From Nitrososphaerota archaeon (GTDB lineage Archaea > Thermoproteota > Nitrososphaeria > Nitrososphaerales > JAHFOH01): DNA of 10,086 bases. A model generated the notes under the pieces. It saw nothing but the letters and a program-made list of their open reading frames with translations. It did no database searches and was not told the DNA's origin. This document shows, piece by piece, positions 1 through 6,697 of this stretch. Position 1 is the first letter of the stretch, and the number at the start of each line of letters is the position of its first letter. The position numbers were made by a program, and so were the translations under genes. Where the stretch lies: NCBI GenBank assembly GCA_023266955.1, contig JAHFOH010000041.1, positions 1-10,086 of the forward strand, given 5' to 3'.

Positions 1-1
1 A

Positions 2-256
2 AGATCCTATCGTGCAGTCATAGTGGAGGGAACCGTTGAGCAGGTTAAAGCTGATCGCGACGCTTGGTTACTTCGCATAGCGAAGAAGTACGGAGAGGCA
101 GAGGGGCAAAGATGGTGCGCTCATTCGCACGACGAGCCTGATAGAGTTGTGATGAGGCTGAGCCCAACTAGGATTCTCTCATGGGATTACGGTAAGGGTG
201 ACTACAGGCGTCAAAACCAAGGCGACTCCATGGAAACCCACTTGCCATCACAATAA
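2..256 (+). CDS. PPOX-class (pyridoxamine 5'-phosphate oxidase-like, split-barrel) flavin/F420-binding protein, C-terminal part
   Basis: This is the 3' end of a gene that begins before the window. The frame is open from base 2 (residues RSYRAVIVEGTVEQV) to the TAA at 254-256, giving 84 residues. The pattern of a beta strand ending in VEGTVE, then a helix with KKYGEAEG, then RVVMRLSPTRILSWDYGKG, is typical of the C-terminal strand-helix-strand of PPOX split-barrel proteins. There the late 'P-x-R-x-x-S-W-D' strand packs against the cofactor barrel. Family members bind FMN, F420 or haem and reduce or oxidise small molecules; the cofactor and substrate cannot be read from this piece. The GTG at 23 lies inside the conserved strand and is not the start. 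The gene converges on the MetE-like gene at 280, leaving only 23 bp between the stops. The fold is fairly clear; the subfamily is inference. Confidence 0.72.
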   Translation, partial: RSYRAVIVEGTVEQVKADRDAWLLRIAKKYGEAEGQRWCAHSHDEPDRVVMRLSPTRILSWDYGKGDYRRQNQGDSMETHLPSQ

Positions 257-279
257 GTGACTGCGGACTAACTGAACTC

Positions 280-1434
280 CTAACTCTTGGCTTCCCTCAG
301 TGTCTTTGCCGCCTCCACCATGCTCCGGAGCTTTCGAAGGGCAGTTTGGCGGTCTGCCACAGGCCACGTTCTTCCTGACGCGAAGCCACAGTCAGGGTTG
401 AGGAAAATCTGATCGGGATCAAAATACTTCAGCGCTCTCTTGACGCGAGAAACTACAATTTCAGGAGTTTCAACATCTCTATTCTTAACATCTATTACAC
501 CTAATCCTAGCTGTTTGTCGGTGGGATAATCTTTGAAGACATCGATCGGTCCAGCCCTTGGGGTTGCGAACTCAAGAACGAGCTGATTTACCTTGATCTC
601 CAAGAGGGATGGCAGTATGGGTCCATAGGCCCCCTTAGGAAGGATTTCTTCAGGAGCTGGCCAATTTCCTCTACAAACATGAAGCCCTAAGGTTACTCCC
701 CCAATTCCTTTGACGGATTCGTTGATTAACTCGACAGCCCAATTCAACTCCTCTTTGAAAGGTCTTGGTTTGTGTCCCAGTAGCATGGTTAGGAACTTCA
801 TGTACTTCTCTGGATTCAGTGGATTCTGAATCGTAGGATCATCCAGTTGAATGAATGAAGCACCGGCATTTCTTAAGGCAATGATCTCATCTCTGACAAC
901 CCTCACTAAATCTTCAGCTAGATCATCCGGACTCGGATACACTTTCCTCGAATACTCATAGTCCCATGCTTGCCAAGCAAGCATGTATGGACTAGGAAGG
1001 GGAACTTTGATTCGCCTATCAGTGTGTCTTCTTGCAAACTTCAACTCATCCAAAGCGATTGGTCTATTCCTGCGGATCTTTCCAGTTGCTATCGGCTGTG
1101 GCACCGACTTCGGAAGCATCATCTCTTCAATGGTGGAAAGCACGTGTGTACGCCCTCTTGCCAAATCAATAATGTTCATCAGCTCGAAGCCTGCAACCTT
1201 CTCCGCTATTACAACGAGAAAGCTGAATCTCCTCTGCTCTCCGTCTGAGACGATGTCTATTCCAGCAATTTCCTGATCTTTCAAAGCAAGTTTGACCGCG
1301 TCATCCATGTGGCTAGTCAGCTTTTTTTTCGACCCGCGTTTCTTCCCGTAGTCGTCGAAAGCCCTGACGAGCCATGGTGGTCTCGGCCAGCTTCCTACTA
1401 CTGTGGTGGGAAAAAGAGGCAGATTTTTGACCAC
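280..1434 (-). CDS. Cobalamin-independent methionine synthase II family protein (MetE C-terminal-domain type), paralog A
   Basis: A 384-aa single-domain MetE-like (COG0620) TIM-barrel enzyme, about half the length of classical MetE because it lacks the N-terminal folate-binding half. Visible landmarks are FPTTVVGSWPRP at 8-19, the IVSDGE motif at 61-66 (Glu66 in the homocysteine-contacting position), QLDDP at 196-200, and the zinc-ligand pattern His252-x-Cys254, Glu288 and Cys349 (NPDCGFASGR). Enzymes of this family move a methyl group to a thiol such as homocysteine. Short archaeal forms are thought to use a methyl-corrinoid protein or another donor rather than methyl-folate, and relatives include epoxyalkane:coenzyme M transferases, so the substrate is open. 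The start is GTG at 1434-1432: an in-frame TAA lies ten codons upstream and a TATA-like box about 32 nt upstream suggests little or no leader. It is divergent from a clear paralog at 1698. Confidence 0.88.
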   Translation of the reverse strand: MVKNLPLFPTTVVGSWPRPPWLVRAFDDYGKKRGSKKKLTSHMDDAVKLALKDQEIAGIDIVSDGEQRRFSFLVVIAEKVAGFELMNIIDLARGRTHVLSTIEEMMLPKSVPQPIATGKIRRNRPIALDELKFARRHTDRRIKVPLPSPYMLAWQAWDYEYSRKVYPSPDDLAEDLVRVVRDEIIALRNAGASFIQLDDPTIQNPLNPEKYMKFLTMLLGHKPRPFKEELNWAVELINESVKGIGGVTLGLHVCRGNWPAPEEILPKGAYGPILPSLLEIKVNQLVLEFATPRAGPIDVFKDYPTDKQLGLGVIDVKNRDVETPEIVVSRVKRALKYFDPDQIFLNPDCGFASGRTWPVADRQTALRKLRSMVEAAKTLREAKS

Positions 1435-1444
1435 AGAAATCCAG

Positions 1445-1457
1445 CGAAGCAGCTTCG
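1445..1457. promoter_or_regulatory. Perfect inverted repeat between TATA box and start of MetE-like paralog A
   Basis: CGAAGC-A-GCTTCG is a perfect palindrome with 6-bp arms around one base. It lies between the TATA-like box at 1463-1470 and the GTG at 1434, about where bound protein would block the transcription start. A repressor operator is an inference from position only. No matching copy is seen upstream of paralog B. Confidence 0.35.
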
Positions 1458-1462
1458 GTTAC

Positions 1463-1470
1463 GTTATAAT
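1463..1470 (-). promoter_or_regulatory. TATA-like box for MetE-like paralog A
   Basis: On the minus strand the bases read ATTATAAC, centred about 32 nt upstream of the GTG at 1434. An archaeal TATA box normally sits 26-27 nt before the transcription start, which would place the start near 1440, giving a leaderless or almost leaderless mRNA. No Shine-Dalgarno is visible before this GTG, which fits. Confidence 0.5.
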
Positions 1471-1664
1471 TGGTTTATCTAACGAGTCTGCGACCGAAGT
1501 TGAGGCTCCCGGAATACATTGAGCTATACGGCCAGCCTTTCTCCGAGACGCTTCGCATCGACCTAAAATCCCAGAGGAATGAAGAGATCGTAAAGTGGTT
1601 CCTTGCTTCGATTCTCCACAGCAAGCGAATGAGTCAAGTAGGTGACTTTCCCGGCGAGTGCTAA
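1470..1664 (+). pseudogene. Remnant of an archaeal endonuclease III/HhH-type DNA-repair protein (N-terminal fragment)
   Basis: This 64-codon open stretch between the divergent MetE-like genes does not look like random translation. From about 1506 to 1634 it reads LPEYIELYGQPFSETLRID, then NEEIVKWFLASILHSKRMS. From memory this resembles the N-terminus of small archaeal helix-hairpin-helix proteins related to endonuclease III and DNA glycosylases, which carry 'YG-x-P-(F/Y)-S-x-E-L-x-I-D' followed by 'EEI-F-KWFLAS-I-L-F-x-x-RIS'. The similarity stops after RMS; the next residues are unrelated, the frame ends at TAA 1662-1664, and the promoter of paralog B follows at once. The apparent TTG start at 1470 overlaps the promoter of paralog A. 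I read it as a dead 5' fragment whose remainder was lost when the region was rearranged. A very small expressed peptide is the alternative. Confidence 0.45.
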
Positions 1665-1667
1665 AGC

Positions 1668-1675
1668 ATTTTATT
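1668..1675 (+). promoter_or_regulatory. TATA-like box for MetE-like paralog B
   Basis: ATTTTATT is centred about 26-27 nt upstream of the GTG at 1698, with purine-rich bases (CTAAAGC) just before it where a BRE element would sit. The spacing predicts transcription beginning at or within a base or two of the start codon, so a leaderless message. There is no Shine-Dalgarno before the GTG. Confidence 0.5.
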
Positions 1676-1697
1676 CGGAGACACTCCCTGTTTCTCT

Positions 1698-2846
1698 GTG
1701 CCCGCATCGCTACCTCTCTTTCCAACCGCAGTCGTTGGAAGCTTCCCAAGGCCAGAGTGGCTGCTGCGCGCCATCAAAGAATTCGAGCATGGAAGAATGA
1801 CCGAGGTGGAGCTAAGCCAGCATTATGATGACGCTGTCAAGCTAACGCTGAAAGAGCAGGAAACAGCTGGAGTTGACATAGTTTCAGATGGCGAGCAAAG
1901 GAGATTCAGCTTCCTAGCCTTCGTCAGCGAGAAGCTCCCAAGCTTCAAAATCGTGCCAGTGAAGAACTTGATGAACAAGGAAGCCATGAAACTTGCTGAG
2001 GAGATGAACCTCCCCATCAACGTGATTAGTCAACCAGTCATAACCGACACCGTTGAGAGAAGTGTTCCGCTTGCTTTGGATGAATTTGAATTTGCAAAGC
2101 AATACACAGAGAAACCCATCAAAGTTCCTCTCATAGGCCCATACACACTTCTGATTAACTCGTGGAATAGAAGGCTTTCGTCTTCAGCCTACCAAGGACC
2201 CTATGACGCGGTTGATGACATCGCGCGAACGCTTAGAGAGGAGATTCTTGCGTTAAAGAAAAGGGGAGCATTCTTTGTGCAGCTTGACGAACCTGGAATA
2301 GGAAACTTTGTTGATTACAGATACACGAGATTTCTTCTAGCTCTTAACGAGTGGAAAATTCGAGCAGTAGACGAGCTTCACAAGCTAGCCGTTGAGATGA
2401 TCAACAAAGTTCTGAAAGGTATCTCAGGCATGAAACTTGGAGTGCATATTTGCAGAGGAAACTGGCCAGCCAAGGAGAAGTATCTTTCTCGGGGCGGATA
2501 CGAAAGGATGATAACTGATATGCTAGAAATCAAAGCGGAGCAATTAGTTCTGGAGTATGCGACTAAAAGAGCAGGCACAGTTGATGTTTTCAGGGAACAT
2601 CGCATTGAACACGAGATAGGTCTGGGAGTTATTGACGTAAAATCAAAGAGAGTTGAAAAACCTTCAGAGATCGTGGCTAGAGTCGAGGAGGTTCTGAAGT
2701 ATTTAGATGCGTCCCAGATATACCTCAACCCCGACTGTGGGTTTGCGTCCGGACGACCGTGGCCTGTAGTGGATCGTGAAACGGCTTTTACTAAGCTTCG
2801 GGCTCAGACGCAGGCCGCAAGTGCCCTTCGGAAAGAGTACCGTTGA
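1698..2846 (+). CDS. Cobalamin-independent methionine synthase II family protein (MetE C-terminal-domain type), paralog B
   Basis: A 382-aa homolog of the divergent gene at 280-1434, collinear over its whole length and sharing roughly half its residues by eye. It has the same landmarks: FPTAVVGSFPRP at 8-19, IVSDGE at 61-66, and the zinc pattern His250-x-Cys252, Glu286 and Cys347 (NPDCGFASGR). It differs where paralog A has QLDDP: here it is QLDEP (195-199), the form found in true methionine synthases, and the following barrel strand reads IGPYTLL where A has PSPYMLA. B is therefore the better candidate for the homocysteine methyltransferase of the pair. Lacking the N-terminal MetE half, it may take its methyl group from a corrinoid protein rather than from folate; that is inference. 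The start is GTG 1698, supported by the TATA-like box at 1668-1675. The gene converges on the ATPase gene, with 47 bp between stops. Confidence 0.9.
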   Translation: MPASLPLFPTAVVGSFPRPEWLLRAIKEFEHGRMTEVELSQHYDDAVKLTLKEQETAGVDIVSDGEQRRFSFLAFVSEKLPSFKIVPVKNLMNKEAMKLAEEMNLPINVISQPVITDTVERSVPLALDEFEFAKQYTEKPIKVPLIGPYTLLINSWNRRLSSSAYQGPYDAVDDIARTLREEILALKKRGAFFVQLDEPGIGNFVDYRYTRFLLALNEWKIRAVDELHKLAVEMINKVLKGISGMKLGVHICRGNWPAKEKYLSRGGYERMITDMLEIKAEQLVLEYATKRAGTVDVFREHRIEHEIGLGVIDVKSKRVEKPSEIVARVEEVLKYLDASQIYLNPDCGFASGRPWPVVDRETAFTKLRAQTQAASALRKEYR

Positions 2847-2893
2847 AGAATTTTCCGATGGTAAGCAGCTCAGGGCGTGGAAATGGCTTGTAG

Positions 2894-5647
2894 CTAAGGC
2901 CTGAACACGGGTATACCAAGTTTATCAAATATTCTCCTCGCTGCTTCGAAATTTTGTTCAGCTTCGCTCCTAGTACCAGCTTTACCCAATAAACGGGCAA
3001 GATCCACATAAGCTCGCGCTAAATCATAAGGTCGGTTCGGTTGGACAGCGCTCCATGATTCGACCGCATCCTTGAGCGATCTTACTGCTTGGTTAATGTC
3101 ACCTTGAGCTTCGGCTATCAGGCCCTGGGCCCATGGCACGAATCCCCAGGCCCACTTTTCATCCAGGTCGGAAGCAGTCTGGAGCAGTTCCTGATAATAT
3201 TCAGACGCCTTATCGACTCTACCCTTCTTAATGTTGAGAGCTACCAATTCGAAGCCGACATCCAGCCATGAAGGACTCTCGGTGGCACCAGCCTTGGTTC
3301 TGTATTCGAAGGCCTTGAGTAGATTTTCCTCAGCTTTATCCAATTCATTCTGGGCCAGATGAATTGCAGCAGCAACACGGTACGACGGCAATATGAATTG
3401 GGGCCACTCTGACTTCAAAGCTCTGGGAAACGCCTCACTCAAGAACCCTTTTGCCCTGTCTACGTCACCTCTCGCGAGTGCAATGAATGCGAGTGCATTA
3501 AACGGATCTATGACGAACAACTCTCCCAGCTCCCTCCCGGAGCTGATTGTTTCAAGGGCGATCCGCTGACATCTTTCCCATTCGCCCATCGGCAGATACA
3601 CTAAGTAGGTAAGTTCCGCTCGCAACCATACTTCGTAGTGTAGGTAGCCAAACTTCCTAGCATAGTCGATTCCCTTTAGGTAAAGCTCTTCGGCACGCCT
3701 ATAGTCAGCCTTTACCACGCTGTAAGCTGATGCTAGGTTGATATACGCTCTAACCGCGGGATCGTGCAGCTTTTGTTCCAGCGCTAGGTTAAGAGCGTCT
3801 TCGAGGTATCTAAATATTGACTCTTTTTCCTTGTATGGCAGGCTCAGAGCCAGCGTCTGGTAGGCATGGGCGAGAACCTCCTGAGCACCAACTTTTAATG
3901 CAATCTCTATCGACCTCCTCGCCCATTCGGTGCCTCGACCAGGCTCACCCGTCAAGACGTAGACCCGTGCGATTTGTTGGCAAAGAGTTGCTTCCTCAAC
4001 CGTATCTTCCATTTCCTTAAGTCCCTCGAGCCCCTTCAGCAAATTTCCCAGAGCATCTTTCTTAGAATTTGCAAGAAACCAGTAGGACAAGCCGACTAAG
4101 CCATAGAGATCGGCAAGCTTCGTCTTCAACCCCAGTCTTTCCGCTATTCCTATAGCTTCGCCACTGAACCGTAAAACGTCACGCTGATCACCTCTACTCC
4201 ATGCTCCCTGAGCAAGCTTCGTCAGCACCTGCAGTCTAACCTCCAGTTCATCTTCACTGAGTAGCTCCAAAGCATTCATGAGATGCTTCAGGGCCTCGGA
4301 GTGCGCGTATAATCTGTCAGACGTTTCTCCAGCCTTGATTGAATAATCCCTCGCCTTCGTGACCTCACCCGCCTGCACAAAATGATAGGCGAGTTCGCCA
4401 AGATGTTTTTCGATGTCACTTCCATAGAGGTCTTCAATTGCGTGTCCTATAGCAAGGTGGTATTTTCTCCGCCTTAGGAGACTAACTTGGCTAGCTAAGA
4501 AGTCTCGGATCTGCTCATCAGCAAATACGTAGAATACCCTGCCACCTTCCCTCCTCTCGCGCACAATCTGCGCCTTAAGGGCAGTTTCCAGAAGGCTGAG
4601 GGAACGCTCTTCTGGAAGACCCGAAACCCTCTTGAGTATTTCAAAGTCAAACTCCATGCCAAGAACAGATGCCGTGGAGAGTAACTGAACACATTCCTCT
4701 CCTAGCCGAGACATTCTCTGTTTAATGACTGCCCTTACGCTGGTTGGGATTTCCACATGCTCGATGTCGCTTATCGTCCATCCCGCGTTCGACTTCTTTA
4801 GCAGTCCCTGATCCATCAAAGAGCGAACAATTTCCTCAACAAAAAATGGATTCCCGCCAGTTCTAGAGTAAATGAGTCGAGTAAGATCGGTGGATACGGG
4901 TCCGTTCAAGTGGGTGCTCAGCAATTGCGCAACATAATCCTGCGTGAAGCGGCTTAGAGAGATAGTGTGAGAGGTTCGCTGCCGACTCAGATCCAGACTG
5001 AGTTTTACGAGCGGATGCTCATCTGGCAACTCAACCTCCCGGTAAGCACCTATGAGCATCAACTTCTGTTCAACAACCCTCCGGGCAACATAATGAAAGA
5101 GCTGCAATGATACATTATCAGCCCAGCTGATATCGTCAAAGAAGATTACAAGGCCATGACCTCTTGCAACGCTGATTAGAAATTCGGTTATGGCTTGGAA
5201 TAGTCTAATCCGATCCTGATCTGTGGCAGGTGTTATGGTTGACGCGGGACCAGGTCCCTGCAGCCACGCCTTCAGACCCATTTCTTTAGCCTCGGAAAGA
5301 AAATCAGGGGCAAGCCGCCCAACTTCGGCTACAACCCACTCGGGCATCTTGCGCAAGTCTCCACTTGGCATCTTTCTGAAAGTGGACTTGATTACGTCCA
5401 TCCACGGAGAGTACGGGATTACACCCTCTTCCTCATAGGATGATGCTGCAGAAAATATGCATCCCTTGGACTCCACGTACTGCTTCAACTCCCTGACTAA
5501 GCGTGTCTTACCGATTCCGGCCTCTCCAACGACAAATACTGTGGAGCCCTTCCCGGCGAGCGTTTGCTCGAATAGACTCTTCAGAGTAGTGAGTTCCTTC
5601 TCCCTGTCAACGAATGGAGATTCGAGCGCTAGAGAGGGCTGCTCCAC
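2894..5647 (-). CDS. STAND-class (MalT/AAA_16-like) ATPase with C-terminal TPR repeats
   Basis: A 917-aa protein. Residues 11-60 give FVDREKEL and a Walker A (GEAGIGKT, 41-48); Walker B is LVIFFDD (156-162) followed by SWAD. RTGGNPFFVEE (252-262) is the motif closing the ATPase module in MalT-like and cyclase-associated predicted ATPases (COG3899 type). A winged-helix-like segment (about 290-380) follows, then about 500 residues of helical pairs with TPR character (e.g. ALKHLMNALELL, RVYVLTGEPGRGTEWARRSIEIA, DLARAYVDLARLLGKAG) to the C-terminus. Such STAND proteins oligomerise on ligand or partner binding and drive an attached effector. Here no LuxR helix-turn-helix, cyclase, nuclease or TIR domain is fused, and a stop codon directly precedes the GTG, so no N-terminal effector is hidden. 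It probably acts in the cytoplasm as a signal-responsive scaffold with a separate partner; regulation or defence are both possible. Confidence 0.87.
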   Translation of the reverse strand: MEQPSLALESPFVDREKELTTLKSLFEQTLAGKGSTVFVVGEAGIGKTRLVRELKQYVESKGCIFSAASSYEEEGVIPYSPWMDVIKSTFRKMPSGDLRKMPEWVVAEVGRLAPDFLSEAKEMGLKAWLQGPGPASTITPATDQDRIRLFQAITEFLISVARGHGLVIFFDDISWADNVSLQLFHYVARRVVEQKLMLIGAYREVELPDEHPLVKLSLDLSRQRTSHTISLSRFTQDYVAQLLSTHLNGPVSTDLTRLIYSRTGGNPFFVEEIVRSLMDQGLLKKSNAGWTISDIEHVEIPTSVRAVIKQRMSRLGEECVQLLSTASVLGMEFDFEILKRVSGLPEERSLSLLETALKAQIVRERREGGRVFYVFADEQIRDFLASQVSLLRRRKYHLAIGHAIEDLYGSDIEKHLGELAYHFVQAGEVTKARDYSIKAGETSDRLYAHSEALKHLMNALELLSEDELEVRLQVLTKLAQGAWSRGDQRDVLRFSGEAIGIAERLGLKTKLADLYGLVGLSYWFLANSKKDALGNLLKGLEGLKEMEDTVEEATLCQQIARVYVLTGEPGRGTEWARRSIEIALKVGAQEVLAHAYQTLALSLPYKEKESIFRYLEDALNLALEQKLHDPAVRAYINLASAYSVVKADYRRAEELYLKGIDYARKFGYLHYEVWLRAELTYLVYLPMGEWERCQRIALETISSGRELGELFVIDPFNALAFIALARGDVDRAKGFLSEAFPRALKSEWPQFILPSYRVAAAIHLAQNELDKAEENLLKAFEYRTKAGATESPSWLDVGFELVALNIKKGRVDKASEYYQELLQTASDLDEKWAWGFVPWAQGLIAEAQGDINQAVRSLKDAVESWSAVQPNRPYDLARAYVDLARLLGKAGTRSEAEQNFEAARRIFDKLGIPVFRP

Positions 5648-5654
5648 CTAGACG

Positions 5655-5660
5655 TCACCT
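5655..5660 (-). promoter_or_regulatory. Shine-Dalgarno of the STAND ATPase gene
   Basis: AGGTGA on the minus strand, seven bases before GTG 5647, matches the archaeal anti-Shine-Dalgarno (core GGAGGTGATC). It supports GTG 5647 as the start; an in-frame TAG directly before the GTG excludes any longer version. It contrasts with the other genes here, which look leaderless. Confidence 0.6.
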
Positions 5661-5694
5661 AGTTCTAGCCGCCTACCTTCTTAAGTCATTTTTC

Positions 5695-5702
5695 TTTATG
5701 TA
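5695..5702 (-). promoter_or_regulatory. Possible TATA box of the STAND ATPase gene
   Basis: ACATAAAG on the minus strand is the best TATA-like match in the 120-bp gap upstream. It predicts transcription starting near 5672 and a leader of about 25 nt, which would carry the AGGTGA ribosome site. Another A/T-rich candidate, around 5704-5712, is about as good, and read-through from the PIN gene upstream is also possible. Confidence 0.3.
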
Positions 5703-5767
5703 ACTATACTTGTGTCAACGCAAACGTCTATGGCCAAATTCCTTACATTTTGACTTAGGATGAAATC

Positions 5768-6208
5768 CTACGCAGATTCTAGCTCCATAATGAAATCTTG
5801 AAACGAACTTCTCTTGAGACCTTCGACCTTGTTGTACAACCTGTCGTTTGAGACGAGGACGCCTGCTCTGTTTAAGGTTGAGGAAGCGTGGAGCGCATCG
5901 TAAAAGGACAGCAGTGGGTATAACTCCCTCAGCGAAAGGCACCCTAACAGATCGCGAACATCAATTTGCTCCACGGTAACAATGCCGTTTACCCTTAGCT
6001 TGCTGAGCATAGCAGCCAACGTTTGTCTGATCTCTGCCTCTTTCTTGGCGTGGGCCTTAGCAACGAAGACCGTTTCAAGCAGGCCACTAGTAAGGCACCG
6101 CACATCTGGATTTTTCGCTTTGACCAGCGACAGTGCTCTATTCACTAAGCGGTTATAGCGATCCCCCGGTACTAAACCGAAGAGGAACTCTGTTTCAACA
6201 AGGTGCAA
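5768..6208 (-). CDS. PIN-domain (VapC-like) ribonuclease toxin
   Basis: A 146-aa protein with the length and layout of a PIN-domain toxin. These are Mg2+-dependent ribonucleases that cleave tRNA, rRNA or mRNA and are held inactive by a bound antitoxin. The acidic residues expected in the active site are visible: LVETEFLFG at the N-terminus (Glu5/Glu7, where many relatives have Asp), Glu45 in LLETVF, Asp104 in SFYDALHAS, and Asp122 in VSNDRLY. The start is TTG 6208, five bases after the stop of the antitoxin gene; it puts the first catalytic strand at the very N-terminus, as usual in this family. No ATG or GTG fits better. No clear Shine-Dalgarno is present, so coupling to antitoxin translation is likely. 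The Glu in place of the first Asp should not by itself abolish metal binding, but activity is unproven. Confidence 0.82.
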   Translation of the reverse strand: MHLVETEFLFGLVPGDRYNRLVNRALSLVKAKNPDVRCLTSGLLETVFVAKAHAKKEAEIRQTLAAMLSKLRVNGIVTVEQIDVRDLLGCLSLRELYPLLSFYDALHASSTLNRAGVLVSNDRLYNKVEGLKRSSFQDFIMELESA

Positions 6209-6213
6209 CGTTT

Positions 6214-6483
6214 CTAATGCTCTCTGGCCAGCTTGGGTGCAAGAGGTTGGGATGCTTCCCTAACCATCAGGGTCTCGGCCCTCTTTCTTTCGGCTCTGTT
6301 GAAATGAATATTGCCCAAGTACTTACGGAGAATCCTTTCCGGATTCTTGGGAAGAGGGACTACCAGTATTGCATCTCCGATCGGAATTTCGACTACTTCT
6401 TGACCCACTCTGACAGGAACAGCCTTTCTGGCACTTTCAGTTATGACAATCCGGTATTTGTCAGACACGTGCACCGTTTCCAT
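6214..6483 (-). CDS. AbrB/SpoVT-type antitoxin of the PIN toxin
   Basis: An 89-aa protein beginning METVHVSDKYRIVITESARK, then an alternating strand pattern VPVRVGQEVVEIPIGDAILVVPLP. This is the swapped-hairpin AbrB fold used as the DNA-binding half of many archaeal VapB antitoxins. The C-terminal half (ERILRKYLG, then a basic helix AERKRAETLMVREA) is where the toxin would be bound. The gene lies directly upstream of the PIN toxin on the same strand with a 5-bp gap, the classical antitoxin-first order. I chose ATG 6483 rather than the GTG at 6504: the TATA-like box at 6508-6515 lies about 28 nt before the ATG but only about 7 nt before the GTG, and AbrB domains start close to this Met. Autoregulation is likely, as such antitoxins usually repress their own promoter. 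Confidence 0.78.
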   Translation of the reverse strand: METVHVSDKYRIVITESARKAVPVRVGQEVVEIPIGDAILVVPLPKNPERILRKYLGNIHFNRAERKRAETLMVREASQPLAPKLAREH

Positions 6484-6501
6484 GTGGATTGGGAGGAGTA
6501 C

Positions 6502-6521
6502 CACGACTATTTAAAGCCGTG
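6502..6521. promoter_or_regulatory. TATA box of the AbrB/PIN operon inside an imperfect palindrome (candidate autoregulatory operator)
   Basis: The minus-strand TATA box TTTAAATA (6508-6515) is centred within a 20-bp imperfect palindrome with perfect outer arms CACG/CGTG and inner CT/AG pairs; 14 of 20 positions are symmetric. A wider inverted repeat, GTACCA at 6498-6503 and TGGTAC at 6533-6538, also brackets it. Binding by the AbrB-type antitoxin dimer here would block TBP and shut the operon; that role is inferred from position. Confidence 0.45.
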
Positions 6522-6665
6522 CCACCATTGTTTGGTACGCTCGTTGAAGAACGATTTTCTCTAACTTCTCTTTACTGTAGCCAAACTATCATTGTACGAA
6601 GCCACTCAATTATTGACAAGCTAAGTCTCGTCCCGCTTCGGTACAAACTCAATTTGAAGCATGCA

Positions 6666-6672
6666 TTAAATA
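6666..6672 (+). promoter_or_regulatory. TATA-like box of the second toxin-antitoxin pair
   Basis: TTAAATA is centred 29 nt before ATG 6698, predicting a leaderless message. Short arms AGCA (6658-6661) and TGCT (6674-6677) flank it, echoing the arrangement at the divergent promoter, although 4-bp arms alone could be chance. Confidence 0.5.
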
Positions 6673-6697
6673 GTGCTGCACCTACACATCGCTGGAC

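Noticed and set aside
23..25. GTG as the start of the first gene
   Set aside because: The frame is open upstream to base 2 and the preceding residues (YRAVI) continue the conserved PPOX strand, so the gene starts outside the window.
1739..1748. Perfect palindrome GGAAGCTTCC near the start of paralog B
   Set aside because: It is inside the conserved coding sequence (VVGSF) and is readily explained by the codons; no regulatory context.
1459..1749. A 96-codon minus-strand frame across the spacer between the MetE-like genes
   Set aside because: It overlaps the conserved start of paralog B in antisense and translates to a Cys/Arg/Ser-rich, unstructured-looking sequence without family features; the plus-strand frame in the same place shows protein-like conservation instead.
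6502..6504. GTG as the start of the AbrB-type antitoxin
   Set aside because: It falls only about 7 nt from the TATA-like box and adds seven residues before the usual AbrB start; ATG 6483 fits both promoter and family.
6133..6564. A 143-codon open frame on the plus strand opposite the PIN/AbrB genes
   Set aside because: It is antisense to two well-recognised genes, its translation has no family features, and its content follows from their codons on the other strand.
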